A stretch of DNA of 64,000 nt from Hyposmocoma kahamanoa (GCF_003589595.1 NW_020653409.1:3121025-3185024); one strand, 5' to 3'. Shown: positions 29,735 to 41,051, counted from the first letter of the stretch. Notes: generated by a model from the sequence alone, not told the origin. Made by a program: numbers and translations.

Positions 29735-30260
29735 TCATCTCACCGGATGAAAAGTGATAATGAGATCGACGATCGAGTATAATAATGACTCTCACTTTGA
29801 AGTTATAGCGTTTAGGCTTTAAGTCTACAGGCAGGGAATTCCACTCCATAGCCGTTCGCCATATAAATGTGGAATCTTGGTTATATCCACAACATCCATA
29901 CCGCCAAACAGTATTGTAAGCATTACTGCGTTTCGGTTTTAAGGTTAAGGGTAAAATTACAGGTACATGGGACTTGTCAACTTATGTGTCAGGGTGACTG
30001 GTATGATGGCAGTGCCCCTAAGATCTTTGCTATTAAAAGCTCTAAGTGGTACTGCAACTGTTATGGATAGCCGTGTCGCTTACCACCATGCTCACAACTC
30101 GTTCGTCGTCACGGTATTATAAAAAAAATCCACAACGTAAGGATACCCTAGCCTACGCCTAAGCTTCCGATGATAGAAAGGGAATGGCGCAATGATTTCA
30201 TGCAATTCTGTCGCACACCGTACACCCTCCTTTACATATCCCAAAGACAATACTTTTTTA
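29735..30260 (-). pseudogene. LINE 3' coding piece, split by an R copy
   Basis: Plus-strand blocks CATCTCACCGGATGAAAAG, then GGCAGGGAATTCCACTCCAT, then GCCATATAAATGTGGAATC, and after the R insertion ATGCAATTCTGTCGCACACC, are in the same order as in the LINE pieces at 23269 and 55245. No intact frame. Confidence 0.55.
29894..30127 (+). repeat. R-family copy inserted in a LINE piece, 9-bp duplication
   Basis: 5'-truncated R copy (starts in the CCGCCAAACAGTATTGTAAG block, ends CACGGTATTATAAAAAAA). It is flanked by identical ATCCACAAC at 29885-29893 and 30128-30136. A tail of A plus a short direct repeat shows target-primed retroposition and fixes the 3' end of the R family. Confidence 0.88.
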
Positions 30261-30264
30261 TTTT

Positions 30265-31006
30265 ATTAAAATACTGGCAACACTAAACGTCATTTTAGTA
30301 TATTTAATTAAAAATCCAGCTATAGATACACAATTAAACTACTTTTAATTTTGTTTTCCTTTTTCCTTCCGTAAAAAAATCTACAAATTATATTTAACTA
30401 AAATATATTACAATGGTACGTCACTCTCGCTAGTACCGTATTTTAAATTAAAACATCTTGTATGTATTAGATACATTAATAGCATGTTATTCTTGTGTGT
30501 TAACTGTAATGTAAAATACATAAATATTCTTTCTCTCGACAGTTGTTGCGTCTGGAGGTGAGAGCCTGGAAATCTGAGACACACGTTTATACTTAGTATG
30601 AATTCCACTTTCCTTAGCCACTCTTATAAAGTTTCCTTAGCCTTTCTTATAAAGGTCTTTCAGTTACAATTTCTCTTTGTAAGTTAGCCATTAGATTATT
30701 AGTTTAGTGGAAAACCTTTGTAAAGAGACAATAAAATAAAAAAATATGCCGAAAATATCAACACATCAATCAGTTCTTCATAAATTTCATAGTATATTTT
30801 TCGTGTACGTAAAATTAACAGTTTTATGCAGGAGGATATCAATCATTCGGTCCAGTTGTGCTCATCACTTATTACGCTGTCGCGGCAACGAGCTCTGTTT
30901 CCTGTGATCGTGAGGATTGCAAACTAATCTATTTCGTAATTAATTGTAAGTGCATGCATCTGTTACTAATTTTATAAAGCATTAAATGTGTAACCGTTGT
31001 GTGAAA
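30265..31006. other. Unassigned AT-rich stretch
   Basis: No family recognised; no supported frame. Confidence 0.4.
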
Positions 31007-31010
31007 TTGT

Positions 31011-31137
31011 TTGACAACCTATGTGGTCGAGTGGCTTGCATACCGGTTTTCACGGTGCGCCATCTCTGAGGTCCCGAGTTTCGATCCGCGGCCCGGTCAG
31101 TATAGAAATGTTTGTAAATTAATAATTTACAAACATT
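31011..31137 (+). repeat. SINE-B head ending in a perfect hairpin
   Basis: ATGTGGTCGAGTGGCTTGCA carries an A-box-like TGGTCGAGTGG; GTTTCGATCC is a B-box remnant. At 31107-31137 the arms AATGTTTGTAAATTA and TAATTTACAAACATT are perfectly complementary around one A. Confidence 0.7.
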
Positions 31138-32088
31138 GGTACATTTTGATATTATTTTATATAATAATACGTAATAATTGTGAACAAGTGCAACGGATAT
31201 TGAACACTTTTCTCGAATATAAATGCATATTTATTTATTCAAACTACAAATTAAAATCCCTGAACCAGGTTACACGTTGGCAGATGTAGAGACAAAATTG
31301 AAATGAGGATATTATCAATCCGTCTGAAAATCATTGTACAGCTTGCCGACGCCCACTGTATCCGACAGTTTTTTTCAATAGCCCTGCAAGGTAAATACAC
31401 TTATTTCATTTTCTAAAAAGAATCATCAAAAAATAATTCCACATTTTTAAATTTTTGCTTATTTCTTTCGACATAATATTGTCCACGTAAATCGAAACGA
31501 AAAACGACAGAGTGTTAGTAATTTTGAAAAAAAAAACTTATTTTTTTAATTTCATTTACGAAAGCAAATACACTCCGATACTCGCGCGGATACCTTTTTT
31601 TAAGGCAGAGGCTAGTATCTTTTTTTAACTCGAAACTATCAAAAAATATTACTTTTCAGCTACCCCTCAAACGCATTTAACCAATAAGTACCTACATCGA
31701 TCTGCGTAACTAGATCTTTAACGCACCAACAATTTCTTTGTCAACTACTTCTACTCTCATAATTTCTAACAAGAATTACATAGCTGTCACTACTCATACA
31801 ATAAACTACATAACTACCACCAATCGGGACAGTTCTACAATTAGCCGGGGCCATTAAACAATTTTACAATTATAAAAGCATCAGGTGTGTTTACATTGGT
31901 TACAATTTAACCGTCAGCGGGAATGTAATTAAATCAAAGTCGGGGTGCGGTCGGTATTAGTTGAATGTTGAAACAGGTGTTGAAATTAATTTAGGGCTTT
32001 CTGTAATGCATAGCTAGGTGATACGTTAAAGATTTATATCACAGATTCTCAATTTTGTGTCGTAGACCACGTGCCAATATGATATTTA
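31138..32088. other. Unassigned AT-rich stretch
   Basis: No gene or repeat family supported. Confidence 0.4.
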
Positions 32089-32090
32089 TA

Positions 32091-32340
32091 CTGCCCTGCT
32101 AAGCCGAAAGGCGCTATCTCTGAGTTACGCCTTTTTAGTTTTTTTTATGCCATTCAATAGCTATAAAAATTTCGCATCTAATGGTATAATAGAAATAGCG
32201 CTATCTAACTTAAAACATTTAAAAAACCACTAAGAAGTATTTTTAAATACAATACAATTACATAAAATGCAATTTACAAAAAGTCGATTTTCTCAAAACT
32301 TACTCCGATTGAGATAGCGCTTTTCGGCTTATCAGGGCAG
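32091..32340. mobile_element. MITE with CTGCCCTG inverted ends
   Basis: CTGCCCTGCTAAGCCGAAAG and then GCGCTATCTC at the left mirrors GAGATAGCGCTTTTCGGCTT and then ATCAGGGCAG at the right: 30 bases with 2 mismatches. TA lies outside both ends (32089-32090, 32341-32342), pointing to Tc1/mariner-type mobilisation. 250 bp, non-coding. Confidence 0.8.
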
Positions 32341-32529
32341 TATATACAAATTCATCAACTTCAAACGATTTTTAAATAACGGTCACTGCCACAGAACAGA
32401 ACAGGACAAACTGACTTGCTACTTACAATGGTAAGTTTAACTGTAAAAAGACATGTAATTTTTTATATATTTATTTATCTAAATATCTTGTTTGTTGTGA
32501 AATGTTGTTTACTTCAAAGGTAGTTTAGT

Positions 32530-32832
32530 AACAGTAGATCTCCTTGTGAAAGAGTACGTCCAGGTATGTACTGCCACCTTACCTATTTCTGCCGCCAAGC
32601 AGTAATGTCAGCATTAATGTGTTCTGGTTTGAATGTTAAGGGTGTTGGTGAAATTATATGTACTTGGGACTTGTCAACTTATGTCTCAGGGTGAAGGACG
32701 CAATGGCAGTGCCCCTCAGATCTTTGCGATTTAAAGCTCTGAGTGGCACTGCAACTGTTATGAACAGGCGTGTAGCTTACCATCTGGTGCATGACTTGTC
32801 CGTCCCGTCACTTGATATTATATAAAAAATAA
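32530..32832 (+). repeat. R-family copy, near full length
   Basis: AACAGTAGATCTCCTTGTG to CGTCACTTGATATTATATAA with an A-rich end. All R blocks are present in order. Confidence 0.85.
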
Positions 32833-33115
32833 AGGTAATGTATATGTCCATTATAAGAAAGTGTTATGTAGGTACGATCTGTGTGATCTGGATTATTCCA
32901 CTTAAGGAAAGACAAAATTTGGTCAAGACATGCCTGAACGATACCCGACTTTCGTCGACTTTAGGAATCATAGATTTACAGATTTTAATTTTGTAGATGA
33001 AAATTTACGAGCAGTGGCAGCCCAGTTGGAGTACGGTTCTTTCTCAATGAAAGATTGATGTTTCGAATCGCTGTTCCTAGAGTCAAATAGAGATTCGAAT
33101 TTTAAAATTTGTTAA

Positions 33116-33462
33116 ACCGGGTACTCATTAGCGAGCTGTAATTGTAATGTGACAGTTTTTTGCAGTATTCGATGTGCGTTTGTATACATGTGTGTGCGTT
33201 TTTCTGCAGGACAAACACCGTGTGAACGGTTCTATAACCTAATCTACGCGCCACTGTTTATTCGGTTTGGATTTATACTGCAAAAAACTTGCAATACAAT
33301 ACCGTGTAGACGGGGGATAACGAGGTATTAGTGTGTAAACGTGGTACAGTCTTCACTCTCATGAGTACCTGGTTATCGTGGGCTCCATGTCCTTACACGC
33401 TTTGATTCTTGGTAACATAACAGGCAACGGTTGCGATTACAGCTCGCTAGTGAGTATCCAGC
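33116..33462. mobile_element. piggyBac-like MITE with TTAA target
   Basis: The left ACCGGGTACTCATTAGCGAG and the right CTCGCTAGTGAGTATCCAGC are inverted with few mismatches. TTAA lies directly outside both (33112-33115, 33463-33466). An inner inverted pair, TTTTTTGCAGTAT / ATACTGCAAAAAA, is also seen. TTAA duplication is the mark of piggyBac. The open frame at 33149-33331 has no transposase motif. Confidence 0.75.
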
Positions 33463-33695
33463 TTAAGTTGCGATCACCGCTCTGAGTCGTGATTGATTCA
33501 AATGTCCATTGTCATTCAGCGAGGAAATGCTGCCAATATAATAGGAACTTTTGACCCAGTCACGATGCAAGGCGGGTTTTTTTTAGATTAGAAATTTTTG
33601 ACATAGTCAGTTGTAAATCCCAATTTTTGTGTTTTAGTACTTATTGACTAATACCCATTGCCTAATGTTGACCTTTACAATTCCCACTGTAAACT

Positions 33696-33935
33696 ATTGG
33701 GCACGGGTCTCCTCTCAGGCGACGATTTAGGTCATAGTCCGCCATCCTGGGCCAATTATTGGGAACTTCACACGGTTTCCGAGGGTCATGAACCTTAGAC
33801 GTGCAGGTACCATCACGATGTTTTCCTTCACCGAAAAGCTCACGATAACTTTCAATTTAAATTTCGCGCATAAATTCCGAAAAACTCAGAGATATCCCAC
33901 GGCCTCTGCTTGAGACGCCGTAGATCAAACCTACT
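33696..33935 (-). repeat. SINE-C copy
   Basis: Plus-strand reading: GGGCACGGGTCTCCTCTCAG, then CATAGTCCGCCATCCTGGGC, then CACACGGTTTCCGAGG, then TTTTCCTTCACCGAAAAGCT and AAAACTCAGAGATATCC. The head beyond 33900 is decayed. Confidence 0.75.
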
Positions 33936-33942
33936 ACTGGTT

Positions 33943-34150
33943 TTAATGGTAATAACGCACACACTCAACATAGCCCCGCACTAGGGAAACCCTGTATCGC
34001 AGGTGCCATGGACACACACATAGACAACCACAAATCACACCCAAACTCACGAGATAAATAAATGTAGGCCATACAAATATTACACCCGGCCTCGACTCGG
34101 GGACCTCTGCGTGGCAGTCCGGTGCGGTAACCGTTCGGCCACGAAGGCAG
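33943..34150 (-). repeat. SINE-A copy
   Basis: Plus-strand reading: CATAGCCCCGCACTAGGGAA, then GTGCCATGGACACACACATA, then ATAAATGTAGGCCATACAAA, then GGGGACCTCTGCGTGGCAG and GGTAACCGTTCGGCCACGAA. Body and head complete. Confidence 0.85.
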
Positions 34151-34847
34151 TTAAATGAAGGCAGTTTTAAATTTATGATCATTTAATTTTAAACAAAATA
34201 TATAAAACAAATGCAAATGACGTACATTTGTGAATGCTTTATTGCTATATATACGACTATACCTCTCGCTAACAGTGAGGGAAAACCTGTTTCTTAGAAA
34301 CCCTCTCGCTAAAGGACATAATGCCCAGTAAGGTTATGATTAATGACTTGAAGATGACGATAAGAATACATCTATAGAATTAGTAATAATAGTAAATATC
34401 TTTATTTATCTTTAAAACCCGGACCTATTTCCAGACTCCGACCACCTATTTCCAGACTATGGAGTCGAAACCCTGTGGGTGGGGTCCTGGATAGCCCAAA
34501 GGCAACGACAGCTACCTTGGCTAACGTGCAGCCATAGGAAGGGGGTACGCTGTAATAATATTTCCTCGCCGACGCGTAGTAAGGCAATCCATTTTGATTA
34601 CCACCACCCATAGCACCTGTCAATAGTGCAAACACAAATATTTACGATAGCAATACCTCACCGCGGGCTGTTGCACATTATAACTCGCCTAAATCGCAAA
34701 CCACTAATAACAGGGGAGTTGGTACTGTGCCAATACCATTTGTAATAACTAGGGGTTTGTGCCCCGAGGTAGAGGTACTATACATGCATTAACATGGGTT
34801 TGATGTAAGTTTTGTGTTAATATATTAGGGACATTATAAAATAATAA

Positions 34848-35100
34848 TAATAATATTTATTTCATTCACATACCATACAGCAAATACAAAAATCAAAAAC
34901 GGTAGGTAAGTTATATAAAAAAAAACTTATTTCTATGATTGTATGTACGTGCTACTTATATAAAATGTTTAAAACTCCCGAATTCCAAACTAAGCAAAAG
35001 CTTGTAATTTCGGATTCAGTATTCCTCCACTCACTGGCTATCACTAGGTAAATACAGTACAATCAACAGATAAAAAAGATAATTGCTATGGTATGTAAGT
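34848..35100 (-). repeat. Probable LINE 3' end with TAA tail
   Basis: Plus strand AATAATAATAATAATATTTATTTCA, read on the minus strand, gives an AATAAA signal followed by (TTA)n. The following 200 bp is not recognised. Confidence 0.3.
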
Positions 35101-35266
35101 ATAAAATATACGACAATAATACAATTTAAAAAATAATAATAAAAAAAGTTAACGCTATATGTACTTATTCAATTTGCATGCCAATTTATACGTTAAATTT
35201 AATAATAATAGCGTATGGTCAAGCGTTTGCAACCATTTACTAAGAACTAATTTAATAGAGAATAGA

Positions 35267-35532
35267 GAAGTACTGACACTTTACCCATTTCGGCCGCCAA
35301 ACACTAATGTCAGCATTAATGTGTTCGGGTTTTGAAGGGTAAGGGTGCTGGTGAAATTACAGGCACGTGGGACTTGCCAACCTATGTCTCAGGGTGACGG
35401 GCGCAGTGGCAGTGTCCCTCAGATCTTTGCGATATAAAGCTCTGATGGGCACTGCAACTGTTATGGACAGGCGTGTAGCTTACTATCAGGCGCACGACTT
35501 TTCGTACCATCACACTTGATATTTAAAAAAAA
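35267..35532 (+). repeat. R-family copy
   Basis: TTACCCATTTCGGCCGCCAA to CACTTGATATTTAAAAAAAA. All central blocks present. Confidence 0.8.
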
Positions 35533-36029
35533 GATATGGACTCTGAAGTGTAAAATGAAGCCACCCTATAAAATTTTACTCGTATTTTTTGCTTATTATT
35601 TCCATATAATACGTCACTGTCGAGTGACCTTAACCAAAAAACATAACAATGGTGGAAAAATGTTATTTCCACTATTTGCTCAGCAAAATAATACTCGATC
35701 TATGTAAAGTAATACAAATCAGCAAAAGACAAAGGTATCAATTATTTATATGTACAAAACGACTCGTTCTTTAGCATTATGGTACTAAATACACCAATTA
35801 TTCCCATAAGCGGACACATAATGGCTATATTCATAAATAAATGTATAATAATAGAGTCGTAAATATGTCTCATTAATTGATAAAATCGTAAACGAACTGT
35901 AACAAAGAATTAATTAAAAGAACAGCGTAAAGTAAACAATGTACAATCTATTACTTTAGTCGTGTTACTGCAGTCAGCGTATTACTGTAATATTCTATAG
36001 TCATCATAAGCCCATTTATACGTCACACT

Positions 36030-36312
36030 GCTGCACACGGGTCTCGTCTAAGGAGAACCCTGTCCTTAGAGGAGACCCGTCTAGACTCCTAGGCCATAGT
36101 CTTTGACTTCACACGATTTCCGAGGATTGTGAGCTTTCTTCGACGTGCAAGTTTCCTCACGATATTATTCTTACTTAAGGTTAAGACCTTCTTTTCTTTT
36201 AAGTATGAAAATGCTTGTATCAGGACGCCTCAAAGCACATGGTAGATTTCTAATTAAATTTCGTAAAACTCAGAGGTGTCACCCCGAATAACCTCCGCTT
36301 TAGAGGCATTAC
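36030..36312 (-). repeat. SINE-C copy
   Basis: Plus-strand reading: CGGGTCTCGTCTAAGGAGAA, GAGGAGACCCGTCTAGACTC, AGGCCATAGTCTTTGACTTC, ACACGATTTCCGAGGATTGT, then AAAACTCAGAGGTGTCACC. The sequence is 3'-end duplicated and has an internal insert near 36165-36235. Confidence 0.65.
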
Positions 36313-36318
36313 GTCAAA

Positions 36319-36548
36319 CTTGCCTGTTTCTGCCGCCAAGCAGTAATGGGAGCATTGCTGTGTTCCGGTTTTGAAAGGTATGTGGGCTGGTGAAATTACA
36401 GGCACGTGGGACTTGTCAACTTATGTCTCAGGGTGACGGGCGCGGGCAGTGCCCTATGAGCCACTGCGCATTATTATTACGGACAGGCGTGACGCTCACC
36501 ACCAGGCGCACGACTTGTTACCCGACTTAGTACCTGTCATAAAAAAAA
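36319..36548 (+). repeat. R-family copy
   Basis: CTGTTTCTGCCGCCAAGCAG, then GGTGAAATTACAGGCACGTG, then GACAGGCGTGACGCTCACC. The 3' third is damaged. Confidence 0.75.
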
Positions 36549-36954
36549 TCATTAGACTACCATATTCTACAGGTTATTTTTTATATTTTTGTTTACGTAA
36601 GTGTAGGAAACGAGCAAATGAGCCACTTGACGAGAAGTCGTCATTGTAGCCTATGAACATCTGCATCATCAGACGAGTTGCGTTGTCAACCTTTGAGGAT
36701 CCTATTGACTCCAATTTTTGAAGAACCGTTTCGCTTGTGGTTCAATCTTAGCCTCCTTCGCTTGCTCTGGTTTCAATACAGGCACTCGCGCTAAACAACA
36801 ACTTTGCAGGCTTGCATGACAGATAACTTTAAAAAAAGATGTAGAACAGTGGTGCTTCTCGATCATTGGCGCCACTACCTTATTATATTACGAAATGAGA
36901 GTATAATATAAAAATAACAGTAATCGTACTCTATTGCTATAGAACAGTTTCCCA

Positions 36955-37290
36955 AAGTGTTAATAGAATAAATAAGAATAAATTCATAATTAAAGATTTA
37001 ACAACCTTCTATTTTTTTGTATAATTCTAAATTAACAAAAATTAGTCCCTACCGCCTCCCAGTGGGCGCTGAAGAGTCCTAGGGTAAGGGTAGGGGGTCT
37101 TCGGAAGCAAAAGCGTTTTTTGCACGCTAGCGTGGAAGAGGTTCACCTAACTTTTACTTTCTTCGTTGTGATTTTTTGTGTTAAGTTAATATAAAAAATA
37201 CGTGTTTTCAATTAATTTTTATGCCCACCTGGGCGTTGAAATGTTTTATCTTGCCTAAGTGGGCGGTGAAACAAACAGTTTGAGAACCTG
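36955..37290. mobile_element. hAT-like MITE, second copy, with an internal insert
   Basis: Same family as 13325-13638: starts CAGTTTCCCAAAGTG and ends AACAGTTTGAGAACCTG, sharing GTGTTAAGTTAATATAAAAA and the CTTGCCTAAGTGGGCGGTG block. About 85 AT-rich bases (36960-37045) are inserted after CCCAAAGTG, bounded by TTA on both sides. The outer flanks do not match as an 8-bp duplication. Confidence 0.7.
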
Positions 37291-37756
37291 TAACAAAGAC
37301 TACCAAGTTTTATATAGCTGTCATATATATTTTTTCTTCAATTGATGCTTTAAATGAAAAACAATAAGAAGCAAGATACGCTTAATGTGCAATTATTAGT
37401 AGTAAAATCAACAAACAAGCAATTTACGATGTATTAACATGCCATAATTACGCCGTTTTTACCATATCATTTGTAAATAATGGTCACTGAAAGAGAAAAA
37501 GCAAGCAACTGTCGGCTTTCTCGAGAAATTATGGACACATACATTTCAAAGCTGTAGTAATTGCATTTTTCACTCAATTTTATCATTCTGGTTGGAATAT
37601 AAAGTACCATTTTAAGGTAATTAACTCGTGGTATGTACGTAAAGAATCTCTCTAGGAACTTCCTATTGTTTTCAGTTTGATGGCGTATCGATAAACTATA
37701 ATGGAATAGACTCTATTAGATAGAACTTATTGAACATATAATAAAGCAAGTAACAG

Positions 37757-37790
37757 TCAAGCTCCTTGTGAAACAGTTCATGAACTTTTT
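37757..37790 (+). repeat. R-family 5' scrap
   Basis: AAGCTCCTTGTGAAACAGTT only. Confidence 0.5.
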
Positions 37791-37860
37791 CTCACCCTTT
37801 TGTGTGGTGTCTGACCACTTGCTTTTGAAATTTTGAATCTTTTTTCCTGTTTTTTATAAA

Positions 37861-38155
37861 GTCATCAAACAAGTCGTGAGCCTAATGGTATGCTACACAC
37901 CTGTCCATAACACTTGCAGTGCCACTCAGAGCTTTAAATCGCAAAGATCTGAGGGGCACTGCCACTGCGACGGGCACCCTGAGACATAAGTTGACAAGTC
38001 CCAAGCGCCTGTAATTTCACCAGCACTAGAGATGAAACGGATAGTGATAGTCGTGCACCTGGTGGTAAGCGACATGCCTGTCCATAGCAGATGCATTGCC
38101 ACTCGGACCTTTAATCGCAAAGACTGCCACTGCGCCCATCATCCTGAGACAGTAA
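37861..38155 (-). repeat. Two R-family fragments in tandem
   Basis: 37861-38028 and 38040-38150 both run from an R 3' portion (AACAAGTCGTGAGCC; AGTCGTGCACCTGGTGG) through CCACTGCG..CACCCTGAGACA-type sequence on the plus strand, in the same orientation. Confidence 0.75.
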
Positions 38156-38403
38156 ATTGGAACATGTTCTTTGGTAATTAAAGTACTAATTATTGTAACT
38201 ATAGTTTCGAATTGGTTTGAAAGAAAGACTTGCGCAGCAATGTTCTTAAGTTTAGACTATTGCCTTTTGATATTTAATACCTCTTTTTAAGTAATATTTG
38301 TGGAAGGAGAAATAAACGATTTTTATTTTTATTTATTTATTTCAAATAAGCGATGATAAGTTGGTGATAATGTATATATGATAGAAATTATCATGATGAT
38401 CAA

Positions 38404-38703
38404 GCCGTGGTAGCTTAATGGTTTGACCTACTGCCTTTCGAGCACAGAGTCGTGGGTTCGAATCCGGGCTCGCACCTCTGAGTTTCTTGGAATTTATGTG
38501 ACAAATTTAATTTGATATTAATCATGAGCTTTTCGGTGAAGGAAAACACCGTGATGAAACCTCCACGTTGAAGAAGGTTCACAGCACTCGGAAAACGTCC
38601 CCAACCCGCATTGGGCCAGCGTGGCGGACTATGCCCTAAACCCTCGTCTGAAAGGAGACCCGTGCCCAGCAGTGGGACGTATAAAAGGGTTGATGACGAT
38701 GAA
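38404..38703 (+). repeat. SINE-C, full-length type copy
   Basis: The tRNA-like head has an A-box-like TGGTAGCTTAATGG (38409 onward) and a B box GGTTCGAATCC (38456-38466). The body has GAGCTTTTCGGTGAAGGAAA, CGCATTGGGCCAGCGTGGCG and GGAGACCCGTGCCCAGCAGT. The tail is GTATAAAAGGGTTGATGACG. This is an RNA polymerase III-type retroposon, not a tRNA gene: it cannot form a full cloverleaf end. Confidence 0.88.
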
Positions 38704-39084
38704 TCATGATTGCCAATAGTTTGTGTACATAATACGATATTTATCATTTTCTTGCGCAACAAAACTAATTTTAATAGTAATTTAGCTGCGTTATCTAAAA
38801 TAACTATCTTTTCGGCACACTTCAATCGCTAATTTATAATCGGGCAGTTTGTCAGGTATTACATAAATTGACTATGTGAATTACAAATTATTATGACTTA
38901 TTTAATATAAAATTTATGTTTATTAGGAAATTTGCATTAGATGCGGAGATAATAATGCGAGTTGTTTATGTGCCTTGATAAAGTTTAATTAGGTGTCTCT
39001 GATTTAATTTTCTGTATGTTATTTAGTATTTTATTTTTTATGATATTTTTTTTATAATACTAAGTGAAGGGATGAAGAAGTGCT

Positions 39085-39148
39085 TCGTGGTAAGTATCCA
39101 TAACAGGTGCAGCGCCACTCAGAGCCTTATATCGCCCTTCACCCTGAG
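39085..39148 (-). repeat. R-family copy, left part, split by the LINE
   Basis: Plus-strand reading: TCCATAACAGGTGCAGCGCC, ACTCAGAGCCTTATATCGC, CACCCTGAG. It resumes at 41052 with AGTTGACAAGTCCCATATGC. Confidence 0.85.
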
Positions 39149-39153
39149 GCATA

Positions 39154-40860
39154 CAGAGGCAGGAATTCGAAAACTATTTTACAAATATTCCGATAAAAAC
39201 CACCGCTAACTTGGACTCTTCTTCAGTTCGGGCTTACAACTTATTAAATCAAAACTTAAATAAATGTGAAGTGAAATTTAAATTTCGTACTATTGATCCT
39301 CACTGCATCGTTAAAACGTTTAGATCAATTACGTCTAAAAATACGGAGGATATTTGGGGAGTGTCCGTAAAACTTTGTAAATCTGTTATTGATACTTTAG
39401 CTCCATACTTAGCATACGTGTTTAATCTTAGTATTACTGAGGGCGTTTTTCCTGATTTATTAAAATATAGTAGGGTAGTACCTTTATTTAAATCAGGGGA
39501 TAATACAGACCCTGGTAACTACAGACCTGTTTCAGTTTTACCAGTGCTCAGCAAGGTTTTTGAGAAAATCATGTAAAGTCAAATAATAATACATTTTAAT
39601 CAAAACAATTTAATACAGAGTGAACAGTTCGGTTTCACGAAAGGACGCTCAACAACTGACGCGGGGGTGGCCTTATTACAACGAATATTTGACGCGTGGG
39701 AAGAGTCCCAAGATGCCATTGGCATTTTCTGCGACCTAACGAAGGCATTTGATTGTGTAGATCATCAGACGTTGCTGAGTAAGTTAATGCACTACGGGTT
39801 TGACGACACAGCTCTATCTTTACTTAAATCATATTTGAAAAATCGGGTTCAAAAAGTGCAAATTAATGAATCGAAGTCTACAGGCTCTCTGGTTGCCATG
39901 GCTGTTCCTCAAGGTTCTATATTAGGCCCTCTTCTTTTTATAATATATATAAACGACTTACCGTGTCTACTTCGGAAATTCAATGATATTGTCTTGTTTG
40001 CCGATGATACCTCACTTATTTTTAAAATACCAAGACCAATAGTAGGAAACTTGTCTATAGACAAGGTAAATATAGCTCTGTCGCAGGTTTCGGATTGGTT
40101 CGCCGCGAATAACTTAATGTTAAACGGCAATAAAACAAAATGTGTACGGTTTTCACTTTCCAACTCTAAAGAAATACCTAATACAGTAGTATCACTGAAT
40201 AATGAAGCATTGGATTATGTCGATAGTACCGTCTTTTTGGGCATTACAATAGATTCAAAATTACAATGGGGCCCACATATAAGAAATTTAGTGAGTAAAT
40301 TAATTTCCGCGGCTTACGCGGTTAGGAAAATTAGGCAAATGACGGACATACGAACGGCTAGACTCGTGTATTTCAGTTATTTTCATAGTCTTTTAGCATA
40401 TGGAATTTTATTATGGGGACATGGATCTGACATTCAGCAAGTGTTTGTTTTACAAAAACGGGCAATTCGTGGTATTTATAATTTACGTTGTCGCGACTCA
40501 TTGAGATAATTGTTTAGTGAAATTAAAATAATGACAGTTACTTGCCAATATATTTACTCTAACATAATGTACATAAGAAAAAATATCCATTTATTCCCTG
40601 AAAATAACAAAATACACAATTTTAATTTAAGAAATAAACATAAACTGGCACTTCCAATGTTTAGATTGCATAAAGTAAACTCATCTTTCATGGGAAACTG
40701 TGTGCGCTTTTATAATAAAATACCAGATGTAGTAAAACAGATGTCAGAGAAGAAATTTAAAAACTATATTAAAAACGCTCTGTTGAATAAAAGCTACTAT
40801 AGTGTTAGTGATTATATTCAGGATAAAGATGCATGGAATTCAGCTCCAGTTGACACGTGA
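39154..40860 (+). pseudogene. LINE reverse transcriptase, one frame with two stop codons
   Basis: A single frame runs from about 39157 to 40860 and is broken only by TAA at 39574-39576 and TAA at 40507-40509; both sides stay in frame. Domains: PGNYRPVSVLPVLSKVFEKI (RT fingers); SEQFGFTKGRSTTDAGV; IFCDLTKAFDCVDHQTLL with the first catalytic Asp at 39733-39735; MAVPQGSILGPLLFIIYIND; LFADDTSLIF with FADD at 39997-40008; LNGNKTKCV; FLGITID; and the thumb/C-terminal GNCVRFYNKIP block. The three catalytic Asp are present. Endonuclease absent, so not autonomous. Confidence 0.9.
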
Positions 40861-41046
40861 TATTTAACACTTATATTATTACAGCAGTAACAGTGTCCAA
40901 ATGAAAAATTATTTGAAGTAATTTTTTATATAATAATTTTTATTTATTTTTTTAACACAAAAACAATGAGTATTGTATCAATTTGACGATTTCAAGTGTA
41001 ATTGTTTACCTATGAAATAAAGATATTTTGAGTTTGAGTTTGAGTT
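39154..41046 (+). mobile_element. 5'-truncated LINE inserted in an R copy, GCATA duplication
   Basis: Lies between GCATA at 39149-39153 and GCATA at 41047-41051, which rejoin the R consensus. It ends in a hexamer tail, TTTGAGTTTGAGTTTGAGTT, after the AATAAA at about 41020. It carries RT and C-terminal coding from 39154 but no endonuclease or ORF1. A microsatellite tail rather than poly(A) is a CR1-like trait. The relative at 50035-50412 ends in (TTTGAC)n. Confidence 0.9.
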
Positions 41047-41051
41047 GCATA

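Noticed and set aside
38415..38825. 136-codon minus frame
   Set aside because: It is the antisense of the SINE-C at 38404-38703; repeat content, not a protein gene.
39909..40163. 84-codon minus frame
   Set aside because: Shadow of the plus-strand LINE RT around its FADD box.
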